Source of the DNA: CAYFYS01 sp965202905
Lineage (GTDB): Bacteria; Pseudomonadota; Alphaproteobacteria; MPNO01
Assembly: GCA_965202905.1 (NCBI GenBank)
Contig: OZ241868.1
Location: 2,666,001-2,730,000 of the forward strand
Direction of reading: 5' to 3'
DNA length: 64,000 nt
The translations under genes were made by a program, and so were the position numbers. Positions 45,171-53,791 of the stretch are shown here, in pieces. The notes below the pieces were generated by a model that saw only the letters and a program-made list of their open reading frames with translations, was not told where the DNA came from and made no database searches. Every line of letters begins with the position of its first letter. Position 1 is the first letter of the stretch.

Positions 45171-45346
45171 GGGCGGGCGACCGCGCTGGCGCTCGACGCC
45201 ATCCGGATCCCGGGGGGCGACGGCTACGTCAACGAGTACCCGACCGGCCGCCTGCTGCACGACGCCGGGCTCTGCGAGATCGGCGCCGGCGCCAGCGAGA
45301 TCCGCCGCATACCGATCGGCCGCGAGCCGTTCCGCGAGACGGCTCG
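45171..45346 (+). pseudogene. Isovaleryl-CoA dehydrogenase C-terminal fragment, copy 4
   Basis: ALALDAIRIPGGDGYVNEYP and TGRLLHDAGLCEIGAGAS in one frame with six G. Copies 2 and 4 keep the frame, 1 and 3 do not. No copy follows ankyrin gene 5. Confidence 0.65.
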
Positions 45347-45480
45347 AGGTCGAAGACCGGGAGGAAGAGCACGCCGGTTCGCCCCGTCTTGAAACGACAT
45401 CCAAAACCGACATGCTTGTCCGTGAGAGCCGTCCGGCGATGAGCGGGACCATATTTGGCGGCATTCCGGGAGGAGGAACC

Positions 45481-46581
45481 GTGACGAAACGCAACATTCC
45501 GGCGTTGCTGGCCGCCGCGTGGCTGATGGCTGCGTTCGTCGTCGGGGCGGCCGGGCCGGTGTGGGCGGACGACTGCGCGGGCTGGAACGGGAAGGCGTTT
45601 TTCACGCGCGCGACGGTCGCCGGCGTGATGTCCTGCCTTGCCGACGACGCGGACCCGAAGGCGCGGGACGAGGACGGCTGGACCCCGCTTCATTTCGCAG
45701 CCGGATACAACAAGAATCCGGCGGTCGTCGCTGCGCTACTGGACGCCGGCGCGGACCTGAAAGCGCGGAACAAGAAAGGCCGGACACCGCTTCATTACGC
45801 GGCCGGGTTCAACGAGAATCCGGCGGTCGCCGCGGCGCTTCTGAACGCCGGCGCGGACCCGAAGGCGCGGCACAAGGACGGCTGGACCCCGCTTCATCTC
45901 GCGGCCGAGTTCAACGAGAATCCGGCGGTCGTCGCTGCGCTTCTGGATGCCGGCGCGGACCTGAAGGCGCGGGACAAGGACGGCCGGACACCGCTTCATC
46001 TCGCGGCCGGGAACAACAAGAATCCGGCGGTCGCCGCCGCGCTTCTGGACGCCGGCGCGGACCTGAAAGCGCGGCACAAGGACGGCTGGACCCCGCTTCA
46101 TTACGCGGCCGGGTTCAACGAGAATCCGGCGATCGCCGCGGCGCTGCTGGACGCCGGCGCGGACCCGAAAGCGCGGACCAAGGACGGCTGGACACCGCTT
46201 CATCTCGCGGCCGAACACAACAAGAATCCGGCGGTCGTCGCCGCGCTGCTAGACGCCGGCGCGGACCCGAAAGCGCGGGACAAGGACGGCTGGACACCGC
46301 TTCATTTCGCGGCTTGGTTCAACGAGAATCCGGCGGTCGCCGCCGCGCTGCTGGACGCCGGCGCGGACCCGAAGGCGCGGGACGAGCACGGCCGGACCCC
46401 GCTTCATGACGCGGCCAGATACAACGAGAATCCGGCGGTCGTCGCGGCGCTACTGGACGCCGGCGCGGACCCGAAGGCGCGGGACAAGGACGGCCGGATC
46501 CCCTTCGATTACGTCGGGGACAACGAGGCCCTCAAGGGCACGGATGTCTACTGGCTTCTGAACGACGCGCGGTACCAGTGA
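45481..46581 (+). CDS. Exported ankyrin-repeat protein 5
   Basis: 366 residues, the longest of the array: signal peptide (LLAAAWLMAAFVVGAAGPVW), DCAGWNGKAFFTRATVAGVM, eight 34-residue ankyrin repeats, a terminal repeat (DGRIPFDYVGDNEALKGTD) and tail VYWLLNDARYQ. GTG 45481 after GGAGGAGGAACC. It probably binds protein partners outside the cytoplasm; in symbionts such proteins are often host-directed (family knowledge, not shown here). Confidence 0.85.
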   Translation: MTKRNIPALLAAAWLMAAFVVGAAGPVWADDCAGWNGKAFFTRATVAGVMSCLADDADPKARDEDGWTPLHFAAGYNKNPAVVAALLDAGADLKARNKKGRTPLHYAAGFNENPAVAAALLNAGADPKARHKDGWTPLHLAAEFNENPAVVAALLDAGADLKARDKDGRTPLHLAAGNNKNPAVAAALLDAGADLKARHKDGWTPLHYAAGFNENPAIAAALLDAGADPKARTKDGWTPLHLAAEHNKNPAVVAALLDAGADPKARDKDGWTPLHFAAWFNENPAVAAALLDAGADPKARDEHGRTPLHDAARYNENPAVVAALLDAGADPKARDKDGRIPFDYVGDNEALKGTDVYWLLNDARYQ

Positions 46582-46654
46582 CGGCCGTTCGGCCGGAGCG
46601 GCTCCGCCCGGTTGGCGCTTGCCCTGTCGCGGTCCGGCCCCGCGCGCCGCGGGA

Positions 46655-46889
46655 ACATCCTGCCGATTCCGGCGAACGGCTTGGCGCCGCGTCCGTGCGG
46701 GACGGCCCCGATGCGCTCGCCGCCGCCATGGCGGAAGACGCGCTCGCCTTCCACGAGGCGCATCCGGTCTCCGACCGACTCGAGATCGAGACCCATGCCT
46801 GGGGCGTCCTGCCGGACCGCTTGAAGACCGGCGACATCACGGGCTACGTTGTGCGCGGGCTCGAATGGGTGCAGGGTAAGCTCGCCTGA
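46655..46889 (+). pseudogene. C-terminal fragment of a TIM-barrel (EboE-like) protein
   Basis: An open frame reads ERLGAASVRDGPDALAAAMA, then DRLEIETHAWGVLPDRLKTG and YVVRGLEWVQ, ending TGA 46887-46889. The EIETxxWxVLP pattern near the end recalls xylose-isomerase-like/EboE proteins; identification is tentative. It has no plausible start of its own and follows ankyrin gene 5 directly. Confidence 0.4.
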
Positions 46890-46923
46890 GCCGGCGCAAG
46901 CCCCGGCTGCCGGAGAAGACGGG

Positions 46924-47805
46924 ATGAAGGTTGGATTCATCGGACTGGGCCGGATGGGCCAGGGCATGGCCGCGCGGGTGCTGGGTGCGGGCCATGAGGT
47001 GACCGGCTACAACCGAAGCCCCGAAAAGGCCGCTTCCCTCGCCGAACGGGGGGCGAGAACCGCCGGTTCCGTCGCCGGGGCGGTCGCCGACGCCGAGGTG
47101 GTGATCACCATGCTGAGCACCGACGGCGCGCTGGCGGAGCTGGCCCACGCGCCCGACGGCATGATCGCATCGATGCGGCCGGGCGCGATCCATGCCGGCA
47201 TGGGCACCCACGGCGTGGATATCTGCCGGTCGCTCGCCGCCGCCCATGCCGCGGCGGGCCAGAGTTTCGTCGCAGCCCCGGTGCTGGGCCGCCCCGATGT
47301 CGCGGCGGCCGGCCAGCTCGGCATCGTCCCCGGCGGCCCGCCCGGGGCGATCGCGCGCTGCCAGCCGCTGTTCGACGTCATCGGCCGCCGGTGCTTCCCG
47401 GCCGGCGACGCCGCCGAGGCCGCGGCCTCGATCAAAATCGCCAACAACTTCGTGCTCGGCTGCGCGATCGAGGCGATGGGCGAGGCCTTCGCGCTGGTCC
47501 GGCGCCATGGCGTCGAGCCGGCGGCGCTCTACGAGGTGATGACAGACGCGCTGTTCGCCTCGCCCGCCTACAGGATCTACGGCGACATCATCGCCAGGGA
47601 GGACTACGACCGGGTCGGCATCACCGCCGTGCTCGGCCTCAAGGACGCCAACCTCGCGCTCACCGCGGCCGAGGCCGTCAACATGCCGCTGCCCTCGGCC
47701 AATGTCTGGCGCGACCGGCTGCTGGGCGCCATCGCGCACGGCGACGGCGAACGGGACTGGGCGGTCGTCGCCCTCGAACAGGCCCGCGCAAGCGGGCTCG
47801 AATGA
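46924..47805 (+). CDS. NAD(P)-dependent beta-hydroxyacid dehydrogenase family protein
   Basis: A 293-residue 3-hydroxyisobutyrate/tartronate-semialdehyde reductase-type enzyme: KVGFIGLGRMGQGMAARVL (Rossmann), the substrate motif region GQSFVAAPVLGRPDVAAAGQ, and catalytic Lys in IKIANNF. APVLGRP in place of the usual DAPVSGG suggests the group that reduces other acids. ATG 46924 follows AGACGGG. It is spaced 66 bp from the M24-type gene and probably shares its transcript; the gap holds GGGACCAACCC tandem repeats. Confidence 0.85.
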   Translation: MKVGFIGLGRMGQGMAARVLGAGHEVTGYNRSPEKAASLAERGARTAGSVAGAVADAEVVITMLSTDGALAELAHAPDGMIASMRPGAIHAGMGTHGVDICRSLAAAHAAAGQSFVAAPVLGRPDVAAAGQLGIVPGGPPGAIARCQPLFDVIGRRCFPAGDAAEAAASIKIANNFVLGCAIEAMGEAFALVRRHGVEPAALYEVMTDALFASPAYRIYGDIIAREDYDRVGITAVLGLKDANLALTAAEAVNMPLPSANVWRDRLLGAIAHGDGERDWAVVALEQARASGLE

Positions 47806-47871
47806 CCCACGAGGGACCAACCCGGGGGACCAACCCGGGGGACCAACCCGACCACCCCGAAAGGATGAGCC

Positions 47872-49149
47872 ATGGCCGCCGATCCGAAGATCCTCAACCC
47901 CGAATACGACTGGAGCCGGGCCATCCCGGCGCCCGGCCATAACGGCGTCGACACCGAGGAACGGGTCAATTTCGACCGGCTGCGCAGCTACCGGCTGGAG
48001 CGCGCCAAACAGGCGCTCGAGAACTCCGATCTCGGCGCGCTGCTGTGCTTCGACAACAACAACATCCGATACCTGACCGGCGCCGCGATCGGCGAGTGGT
48101 CGCGCGACAAGCTGTCGCGCTATGCGCTCCTGATGCGCGGCCAGGAGCCCCATATCTGGGATTTCGGCTCGGCGGCGACCCATCATCGGATCAACGCGCC
48201 GTGGCTCGCCGACGACCACGTTCACGCCGGTATGCTGGGCCTGCGCGGGACGGTGCCGCCGGCCGCCGGGCTGATGACCGGGGCGGCCGAGCAGATCAAG
48301 TCGATGCTGGACGAGGCCGGCATCGGCGACCAGCCGATCGGCGTCGACGTCTGCGAGCCGCCGATGCTGTTCGAGCTTCAGAAACGCAACATCGAGGTGC
48401 GCGACGGCCAGCAGGTCATGCTCGACGCCCGCGAGGTCAAGAACATCGACGAGATCGTGCTCCTGAACCAGGCCGCCGGCATGGTCGACGCCGTCTATCA
48501 CATGATCGGCGAGGAACTCAAACCGGGCGTGCGCGAGAACGACATCGTCGCGCGCGCCAACAAGCTGCTCTACGAGATGGGCTCCGACGACGTCGAGGCG
48601 ATCAACGCGATCTCCGGCGAGCGTTGCAGCCCGCACCCGCACAACTTCACCGACCGCATGGTGCGGCCGGGCGATCAGGCCTTCTTCGACGTGCTGCATT
48701 CCTATATGGGCTACCGCACCTGCTACTATCGGACCTTCAATGTCGGCCGCGCGACCGAGGCCCAGGAGGATGCCTACAAGCAGTGCCGGGAGTGGCTCGA
48801 CGCCGCGATCGACCTCGTCCGGCCCGGCGTCTCGACCGATGAGATCGCCGCCGTCTGGCCCAAGGCCGAGGAGTTCGGCTTCGCCGGCGAGATGGAAGCC
48901 TTCGGGCTCCAGTTCGGCCACGGGCTCGGCGTGTCGATCCACGAGCGGCCGATCATCTCGCGCCTGGTCTCGATGGAGGATCCCAAGGAGATCAAGGAAG
49001 GCATGGTGTTCGCGCTGGAAACCTACTGCCCGGCCAGGGACGGCTACTCGGCCGCCCGCATCGAGGAAGAGGTCGTGGTTACCGACCAGGGGCCGAAGCT
49101 GATCAGCCTCTACCCGGCCGAGGACCTCCCGGTTTCGGCCAAATACTGA
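47872..49149 (+). CDS. M24 (pita-bread fold) family protein, creatinase/Xaa-Pro peptidase type
   Basis: 425 residues. N-terminal creatinase-like domain (LGALLCFDNNNIRYLTG), C-terminal pita-bread fold with FGHGLGVSIHERP (His ligand), FALETYCP and RIEEEVVV (Glu ligands). The expected first metal-binding Asp pair is incomplete: FFDVLHSYMGYRTCYYRTFN keeps one Asp but has Cys where the second (GYxxDxTRT) should be. So it may be a metal-free hydrolase like creatinase or a lyase like DddP rather than a peptidase. First of a five-gene rightward run. Confidence 0.8.
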   Translation: MAADPKILNPEYDWSRAIPAPGHNGVDTEERVNFDRLRSYRLERAKQALENSDLGALLCFDNNNIRYLTGAAIGEWSRDKLSRYALLMRGQEPHIWDFGSAATHHRINAPWLADDHVHAGMLGLRGTVPPAAGLMTGAAEQIKSMLDEAGIGDQPIGVDVCEPPMLFELQKRNIEVRDGQQVMLDAREVKNIDEIVLLNQAAGMVDAVYHMIGEELKPGVRENDIVARANKLLYEMGSDDVEAINAISGERCSPHPHNFTDRMVRPGDQAFFDVLHSYMGYRTCYYRTFNVGRATEAQEDAYKQCREWLDAAIDLVRPGVSTDEIAAVWPKAEEFGFAGEMEAFGLQFGHGLGVSIHERPIISRLVSMEDPKEIKEGMVFALETYCPARDGYSAARIEEEVVVTDQGPKLISLYPAEDLPVSAKY

Positions 49150-49164
49150 GCGAGGGAGGAGCGC

Positions 49165-50346
49165 GTGGCCAAGGCGGCCGGAAAGACGTCCCGGACGACC
49201 AGGGGGACGACCAGGGCGGCGACCAAGACGACGACCAAGACGACGACCAGGGGGGCGACGACGAAAGCGACGACCAAGGCGACGACCAAGGCGACGACCA
49301 AGGGGGCGGGGGCGCGCCGGTCCGCACGGCCCGCGCGCAAGCCGCAGGGCCCGCGCGCCAATGACGATATCGGCGAGGAGAGCCGGCTGAGGCTGTGGCG
49401 CTCTCAGCTCGAGATCCGCCATGTCGAAAAGCGCGCCCACGACCTGTTCCTGCAGAACCTGGTCCGCGGCACGGTCCACCTCTCGCTCGGCCAGGAGGCG
49501 GTGGCGGCCGGCTTCGCGGTGGCGATGAAAGACGGCGACTACACCTTCTGCACCTATCGCGGCCATGCCCATACGCTCGCCCGCGGCGCCTCGATGGAAG
49601 GCGTGCTCGGCGAGCTGATGGGCCGCGACTGCGGGTTGCTCAACGGCAAGGGCGGCTCGATGCACCTGACCAGCGTCGAGCACGGCGCGATGGGGTCCTA
49701 CGCCATCATCGGGGCGCATCTGCCGATCGCGACGGGGGCGGCGTGGTCGGCCCAGTACCGCGGAACCGACCAGGTTTCGGTCTGCTTCTTCGGCGACGGC
49801 GCGACCAATATCGGCGCCTTCCACGAGGCGCTGAACCTGGCCCGGATCTGGTCGCTGCCGGTGGTCTTCGTCTGCGAGAACAACCTCTACATGGAATACA
49901 CCCCGATCGCCGACGTGATCCCCGTGGAGCACCCGGCCGCCGACCGCGCGCCGGCCTACGGCATGGAGTCGATCATCGTCGACGGCAACGACGCCGATGC
50001 GGTCTACCGGGTGGCCCGCACGGCGTTCGCCAAGGCGCGCGCCGGCGGCGGGCCGTCGCTGATCGAGGCCAAGACCTACCGGCACAGCGGGCATTCCCGG
50101 GCCGATCCCGGCGCCTACCGACCGGAGGAAGAGGTCGCCGAGTGGCTTGCCCGGGACCCGATCCCGCAATACCGACGGAGGCTTCTCGAGTTCGGCATCG
50201 CCGAGGCGGTGATCGACGGCATCGACGCCGAGGTGCTGGCCGCGGTCGACACGGCGACGGAGACCGCCAAGGCTTCGCCCGTCCCGCCGGCCTCGATCCT
50301 GGAGAGCGAGGTCCATGCCGACGGAGGCGCGGCATGGCGGAACTGA
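49165..50346 (+). CDS. 2-oxoacid (pyruvate/acetoin-type) dehydrogenase E1 alpha subunit, with Thr/Lys-rich N-terminal tail
   Basis: 393 residues. Residues about 10-46 are a low-complexity tail of TTK and ATT units encoded by 12-bp repeats. The E1alpha domain follows (FLQNLVRGTVHLSLGQEAVA), with the TPP-binding motif FGDGATNIGAFHEALNLA to ENN, and YRHSGHSRADP. It decarboxylates the oxoacid with TPP. GTG 49165 follows GAGGGAGGAG. Its end overlaps the E1beta start. Confidence 0.9.
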   Translation: MAKAAGKTSRTTRGTTRAATKTTTKTTTRGATTKATTKATTKATTKGAGARRSARPARKPQGPRANDDIGEESRLRLWRSQLEIRHVEKRAHDLFLQNLVRGTVHLSLGQEAVAAGFAVAMKDGDYTFCTYRGHAHTLARGASMEGVLGELMGRDCGLLNGKGGSMHLTSVEHGAMGSYAIIGAHLPIATGAAWSAQYRGTDQVSVCFFGDGATNIGAFHEALNLARIWSLPVVFVCENNLYMEYTPIADVIPVEHPAADRAPAYGMESIIVDGNDADAVYRVARTAFAKARAGGGPSLIEAKTYRHSGHSRADPGAYRPEEEVAEWLARDPIPQYRRRLLEFGIAEAVIDGIDAEVLAAVDTATETAKASPVPPASILESEVHADGGAAWRN

Positions 50347-51311
50347 CCTACCGCGAGGCCGTCGCGGCGGCGATCTCGCAGGAGATGAGGCGCGACCCCT
50401 CGGTGGTCTTTCTGGGCGAGGACGTGGCGGCCGCCGGCGGCGTGTTCAAGACCACCGTCGGGCTCCTGGAGGAGTTCGGGCCGGGCCGGGTGCGCGACAC
50501 GCCGATCTCCGAACAGGCGATCCTGGGCGCCGCGATGGGCGCCGCGATGACTGGCTTGCGGCCGATCGCCGAGATCATGTTCTCGGACTTCCTCGCGGTC
50601 TGCTGGGACATCGTCGCCAACGAGATCGCCAAATCGCGCTACATGACCAACGGCCAGGTCGCCTTCCCGCTGGTGATCCGCACCGCGAACGGCGGCGGGG
50701 TCGGGTTCGGCGCCCAGCATTCCCAATCGGTCGAGAACTGGGCGATGATGATACCGGGCCTCAAGGTCGTGGCTCCATCCACGCCGGCCGACGTGATGGG
50801 CCTGCTCGCCGCCTCCATCCGCGATCCCGATCCGGTGATGTTCTTCGAACAGAAATCGCTCTATGCCGCCAAGGGGGAGGCGCCCGACGGCGAGCATGTC
50901 GACACGCTGGGCGCCGCCAAGGTGGTGCGCGAGGGGACCGATGCGACCGTTCTCGCGCTCGCGGCCATGGTGCCGCGCGCGATCGCGGCGGCCGACCGGC
51001 TGGAGGCCGAAGACGGCATTTCGGCCTGCGTGATCGATGTGCGCACGCTGGTGCCGCTCGATACCCGGACGATCCTTTCCTCGGTCGCCGAGACCGGACA
51101 TTTGTTCACCGTCGAGGAGAACCCGAGGCTCTGCGGCTGGGGGGCGGAGATCGCCTCGATCGCCGCCGAGGAGTGCTTCTACGACCTCGACGGGCCGATC
51201 GTGCGCATCACCACGCCGCATATTCCGCTGCCGGCGGCCGAGAACCTCGAGGGCCTGGCGCTGCCCTCGGTCGAGCGGATCGCCGGCACCGTGCGCGCCA
51301 ACATGGGCTGA
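50334..51311 (+). CDS. 2-oxoacid dehydrogenase E1 beta subunit
   Basis: 325 residues, transketolase-like: ELTYREAVAAAISQEMRRDP at the start, VFLGEDVAAAGGVFKTT, DTPISEQAILGAAMGAAMTG and VIDVRTLVPLDTRTIL. It pairs with E1alpha to form the E1 heterotetramer. ATG 50334 overlaps the E1alpha stop by 13 bp, so the two are translated together in similar amounts. Confidence 0.92.
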   Translation: MAELTYREAVAAAISQEMRRDPSVVFLGEDVAAAGGVFKTTVGLLEEFGPGRVRDTPISEQAILGAAMGAAMTGLRPIAEIMFSDFLAVCWDIVANEIAKSRYMTNGQVAFPLVIRTANGGGVGFGAQHSQSVENWAMMIPGLKVVAPSTPADVMGLLAASIRDPDPVMFFEQKSLYAAKGEAPDGEHVDTLGAAKVVREGTDATVLALAAMVPRAIAAADRLEAEDGISACVIDVRTLVPLDTRTILSSVAETGHLFTVEENPRLCGWGAEIASIAAEECFYDLDGPIVRITTPHIPLPAAENLEGLALPSVERIAGTVRANMG

Positions 51312-51318
51312 ACCGACG

Positions 51319-52533
51319 ATGGACATCCTGATGCCGCAGCTCGGCGAGACCGTCTCCGAAGGCACGGTGACGGTTTGGCGCAAGGCGCCGGGCGATGCGG
51401 TCGAGGCCGACGAGATCCTGTTCGAGATCTCGACCGACAAGGTCGAGGCCGAGGTCCCGGCGCCCGGCCGCGGCGTTCTGGTCGAGATCATCGTCGCCGA
51501 GGGCGCGACGGTCGCCGTCGGCGCCAGGCTCGGGGTGATCGCCGAGGACGGCGCGGTCGCGCAAAGCGCGGCGCCCGCGCCCGCGGACGGGAAAACGGCG
51601 GACGAGAAAACGGCGCCACCGGCCGCGGCGCTGGCGCCGTCGGGACGCTCCATCAAGTCCGTGCCGCGCCGCGATCCGGCCGGCCGGCCGCTCTCGCCCG
51701 CGGCCCGCCGGCTGATCGCCGGGCGCGGCCTCGACATCGCCGCCCTTTCCGGCACCGGCAAGGACGGCCGTATCACCCGGCGCGACATCGAGGGCCAGCT
51801 CGCCGGGGCCCCGGCCAGGGGCGATACCGAAACCGCGCCGCTCAGCCGCATCCGCAAGCAGATCGCCCGGAACATGGTGCGCTCCAAGGCGATCAGCCCG
51901 CATGTCCTGCAGGCCGTCGAGGTCGATTTTCAGGCGGTCGACGCCGCACGCGCCGCGCACGGCGAGGCCTGGCGGGCCAGGGAAGGCTACACACTCAGCT
52001 ACCTGCCCTTCATCGCGCACGCGGTGTGCCGGGCGATCGCCGAATTTCCGCACGTCAACGCCTCGATCGAGGACGACGATTTGATCGTCCACCGCCGGGT
52101 CCATCTCGGCATCGCGGTCGACCTCGGCCCCGGCGGGTTGATGGCGCCGGTGGTGCGCGCGGCGGACGGACTCGATGTGGCGGCGCTTGCGCGCGGGATC
52201 CGCGATGTCGCGCGCCGGGCGCGGGCCGGCGCGATCGCCCCCGACGAGCTGTCGGGCGGCACCTACACGCTGTCCAATTCCGGCGCCTTCGGGACGCTCA
52301 TCACCGCGCCGATCATCAACCAGCCGCAGGTTGCGATCCTGTCGACCGACGGGGTGCGCAAGAAGCCCGTGGTCATCGAGCAGCCGGCGGGCGACGCGAT
52401 CGCCATCCGCCCCGTCGGCGTGCTGGCGCAATCCTTCGACCACCGCGCAATCGACGGCGCCTATTCGGCCGGTTTCCTGGGCCGGGTGCGCGAAGTCCTC
52501 GAGAGTACCGACTGGACCGCCGCGGTCTCGTGA
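51319..52533 (+). CDS. 2-oxoacid dehydrogenase E2 (dihydrolipoamide acyltransferase)
   Basis: 404 residues: lipoyl domain with modified Lys41 in EISTDKVEAEVPAP; Ala/Pro linker; peripheral-subunit-binding domain (PLSPAARRLIAGRGLDIAAL); catalytic domain with SFDHRAIDGA (His and Asp). It moves the acyl group to CoA. ATG 51319 is 7 bp after E1beta. No E3 gene follows, so lipoamide dehydrogenase must come from elsewhere. Substrate (pyruvate, acetoin or branched-chain) is not certain. Confidence 0.92.
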   Translation: MDILMPQLGETVSEGTVTVWRKAPGDAVEADEILFEISTDKVEAEVPAPGRGVLVEIIVAEGATVAVGARLGVIAEDGAVAQSAAPAPADGKTADEKTAPPAAALAPSGRSIKSVPRRDPAGRPLSPAARRLIAGRGLDIAALSGTGKDGRITRRDIEGQLAGAPARGDTETAPLSRIRKQIARNMVRSKAISPHVLQAVEVDFQAVDAARAAHGEAWRAREGYTLSYLPFIAHAVCRAIAEFPHVNASIEDDDLIVHRRVHLGIAVDLGPGGLMAPVVRAADGLDVAALARGIRDVARRARAGAIAPDELSGGTYTLSNSGAFGTLITAPIINQPQVAILSTDGVRKKPVVIEQPAGDAIAIRPVGVLAQSFDHRAIDGAYSAGFLGRVREVLESTDWTAAVS

Positions 52534-52577
52534 TCGGAAACAGGCGCCGGAGCGCGTGAGCGGCGGCGGCCGGGCCA

Positions 52578-53069
52578 TCACGGTCCCGCGCGCTTCAGCT
52601 CCGCCGGATGCAGGGGGACGGAAGTCTTTGCGAATCCGGGCCTGGATGGGCCGTTAACCGGCCGTGCACGGGGATTTACGGGGCGTTTCAGGGGCGCTGA
52701 AACGGCGGTAGATCGGGGCGGTTTCGCGGGGCCGGATCGGGGCGGAAAATCCGGCGCGCGGCGCGGGTCCGTCGCGCCGGCGCCCGGCCGGCGCCTTCGA
52801 CCGGCGCCGTCCGCGCCCGTGAGGAAGACGGGCCGGTCGTCCTGCACGCCGTTCGGGCAGGTCATCACGCCGCCGTCGAAGATGGCGGGCAGCGAGGAGC
52901 GCAGCGGCTCGTCGCGCAGCGGCCAGCAGGCGTTGCCGGGGACCGTCAGGAACCCGGCGGGGTCGTGGGCCGGATCGCGCAGGGTCCATGCGCCGCCGCT
53001 GCCGCCCACGGTGACCGGCTTCGCGGCGGTCGGGTTGGCGTTGAATCGGGATACGCCGATAAGGGGCAC
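52578..53069 (-). CDS. Hypothetical protein or gene fragment
   Basis: The first ~90 codons (VSRFNANPTAAKPVTVGGSG, RDPAHDPAGFLTVPGNACWP, SSLPAIFDGGVMTCPNGVQD) look truly coding by composition and codon pattern; the remainder is Arg/Pro-rich and doubtful. No family recognised. It lies in a gene-poor patch between the E2 gene and precursor 2. Confidence 0.3.
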   Translation of the reverse strand: MPLIGVSRFNANPTAAKPVTVGGSGGAWTLRDPAHDPAGFLTVPGNACWPLRDEPLRSSLPAIFDGGVMTCPNGVQDDRPVFLTGADGAGRRRRPGAGATDPRRAPDFPPRSGPAKPPRSTAVSAPLKRPVNPRARPVNGPSRPGFAKTSVPLHPAELKRAGP

Positions 53070-53354
53070 CGGACACCGCGGGAATGCCCGACCCGAACTT
53101 GCCCCTGCCGGATGCAGGGAGGACGATTGCGGGATCTCCCCGGAAACGTCGAGCGAACGCCCCGGCTCAGGACATGTAAGACGGGAGGGTTCCGGCCGGC
53201 CGTTCGTCGGTCGAAAGACTTTCAGGGGTCCGTCCGCCGAGGACCTTCAGGGCGCCGGCGTCCAACGCCCGTCCGGCGTAGAGCTCGTAGCGCCAAGCCC
53301 GATCGCCGCGCTATCCGGAGGCCGCGCTATCCGCAGACTGACGGCAGCCGCGCG
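53070..53354. other. Gene-poor spacer with a coding-like scrap
   Basis: On the minus strand a short open fragment reads RYELYAGRALDAGALKVLGG then RPAGTLPSYMS before a stop near 53180. It has no start and no recognised family. The part next to the precursor stop (TCATGACGCGCGGCTGCC) matches the equivalent place at the other precursor loci. Confidence 0.35.
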
Positions 53355-53546
53355 TCATGATCCTGCCAAGCTATTGTTCTGATGAGAATCCTCGGTGTTG
53401 TTGTCCTCATCGCCGCTTTTCGTCCCCTGAACGCAGTTCCATTCGTGGATCGTCGGCCTAGTCCAGCGCGTCGACTCCGCGCTGCTATCCCTCACGCGGG
53501 GGGGGGGGGTGACAGCCTCGATGGTCTTTTTCGCGTCGTCGTTCAC
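53355..53546 (-). CDS. Lasso-type RiPP precursor 2 (12-C tract in frame)
   Basis: A 63-residue ORF; GTG 53546 follows GGGAGGA. Leader includes a 12-C tract (VTPPPR) and the motif RWTRPTIHEW; Thr lies at -2 and the putative core SGDEDNNTEDSHQNNSLAGS is 20 residues with Glu9. W-to-core spacing (16) is identical to precursors 1 and 3, and the AGS end matches precursor 3. Ser1 is less usual than Gly1 for a lasso peptide. No enzymes nearby. Family assignment is inference from alignment. Confidence 0.6.
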   Translation of the reverse strand: MNDDAKKTIEAVTPPPRVRDSSAESTRWTRPTIHEWNCVQGTKSGDEDNNTEDSHQNNSLAGS

Positions 53547-53791
53547 GTCTCATTCCTCCCTCAGGGCCTCGGTCGATCCATACGCCCCACCTGGACGCCC
53601 CACACGGCACACGCCGCCACAAGCGTTTTTCCTGGTTCTGTCGCCAACAAGCATCATGTCCGGCGCCGGCATCATGCGATCCGTCGGGGCGATCCGTCGG
53701 GGCGATCCGCCCGGTTTGCCGTCGCCTCGCAGAGGCGGCGCCATGACGCCGGCGGAGGTCTTGCACAGAGGTCTTGCAAGGACGACGAGCG

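Noticed and set aside
44193..45392. Long Arg/Gly-rich ORFs in the other frames of the ankyrin array (up to 399 codons)
   Set aside because: They lack family motifs and follow from GC-rich repeat codons; the ankyrin frame has ribosome sites and signal peptides.
39988..46581. Regular ~102-bp repeats that could look like a CRISPR or satellite array
   Set aside because: The period encodes a 34-residue ankyrin unit in frame, with no spacer-repeat alternation.
47872..49149. DMSP lyase DddP
   Set aside because: Same fold, but a diagnostic DddP identity cannot be shown and one metal ligand is missing; left as M24/creatinase type.
46837..50316. An 1159-codon open frame on the minus strand
   Set aside because: It is antisense to four recognised genes and has the low-complexity composition typical of antisense frames in high-GC DNA.
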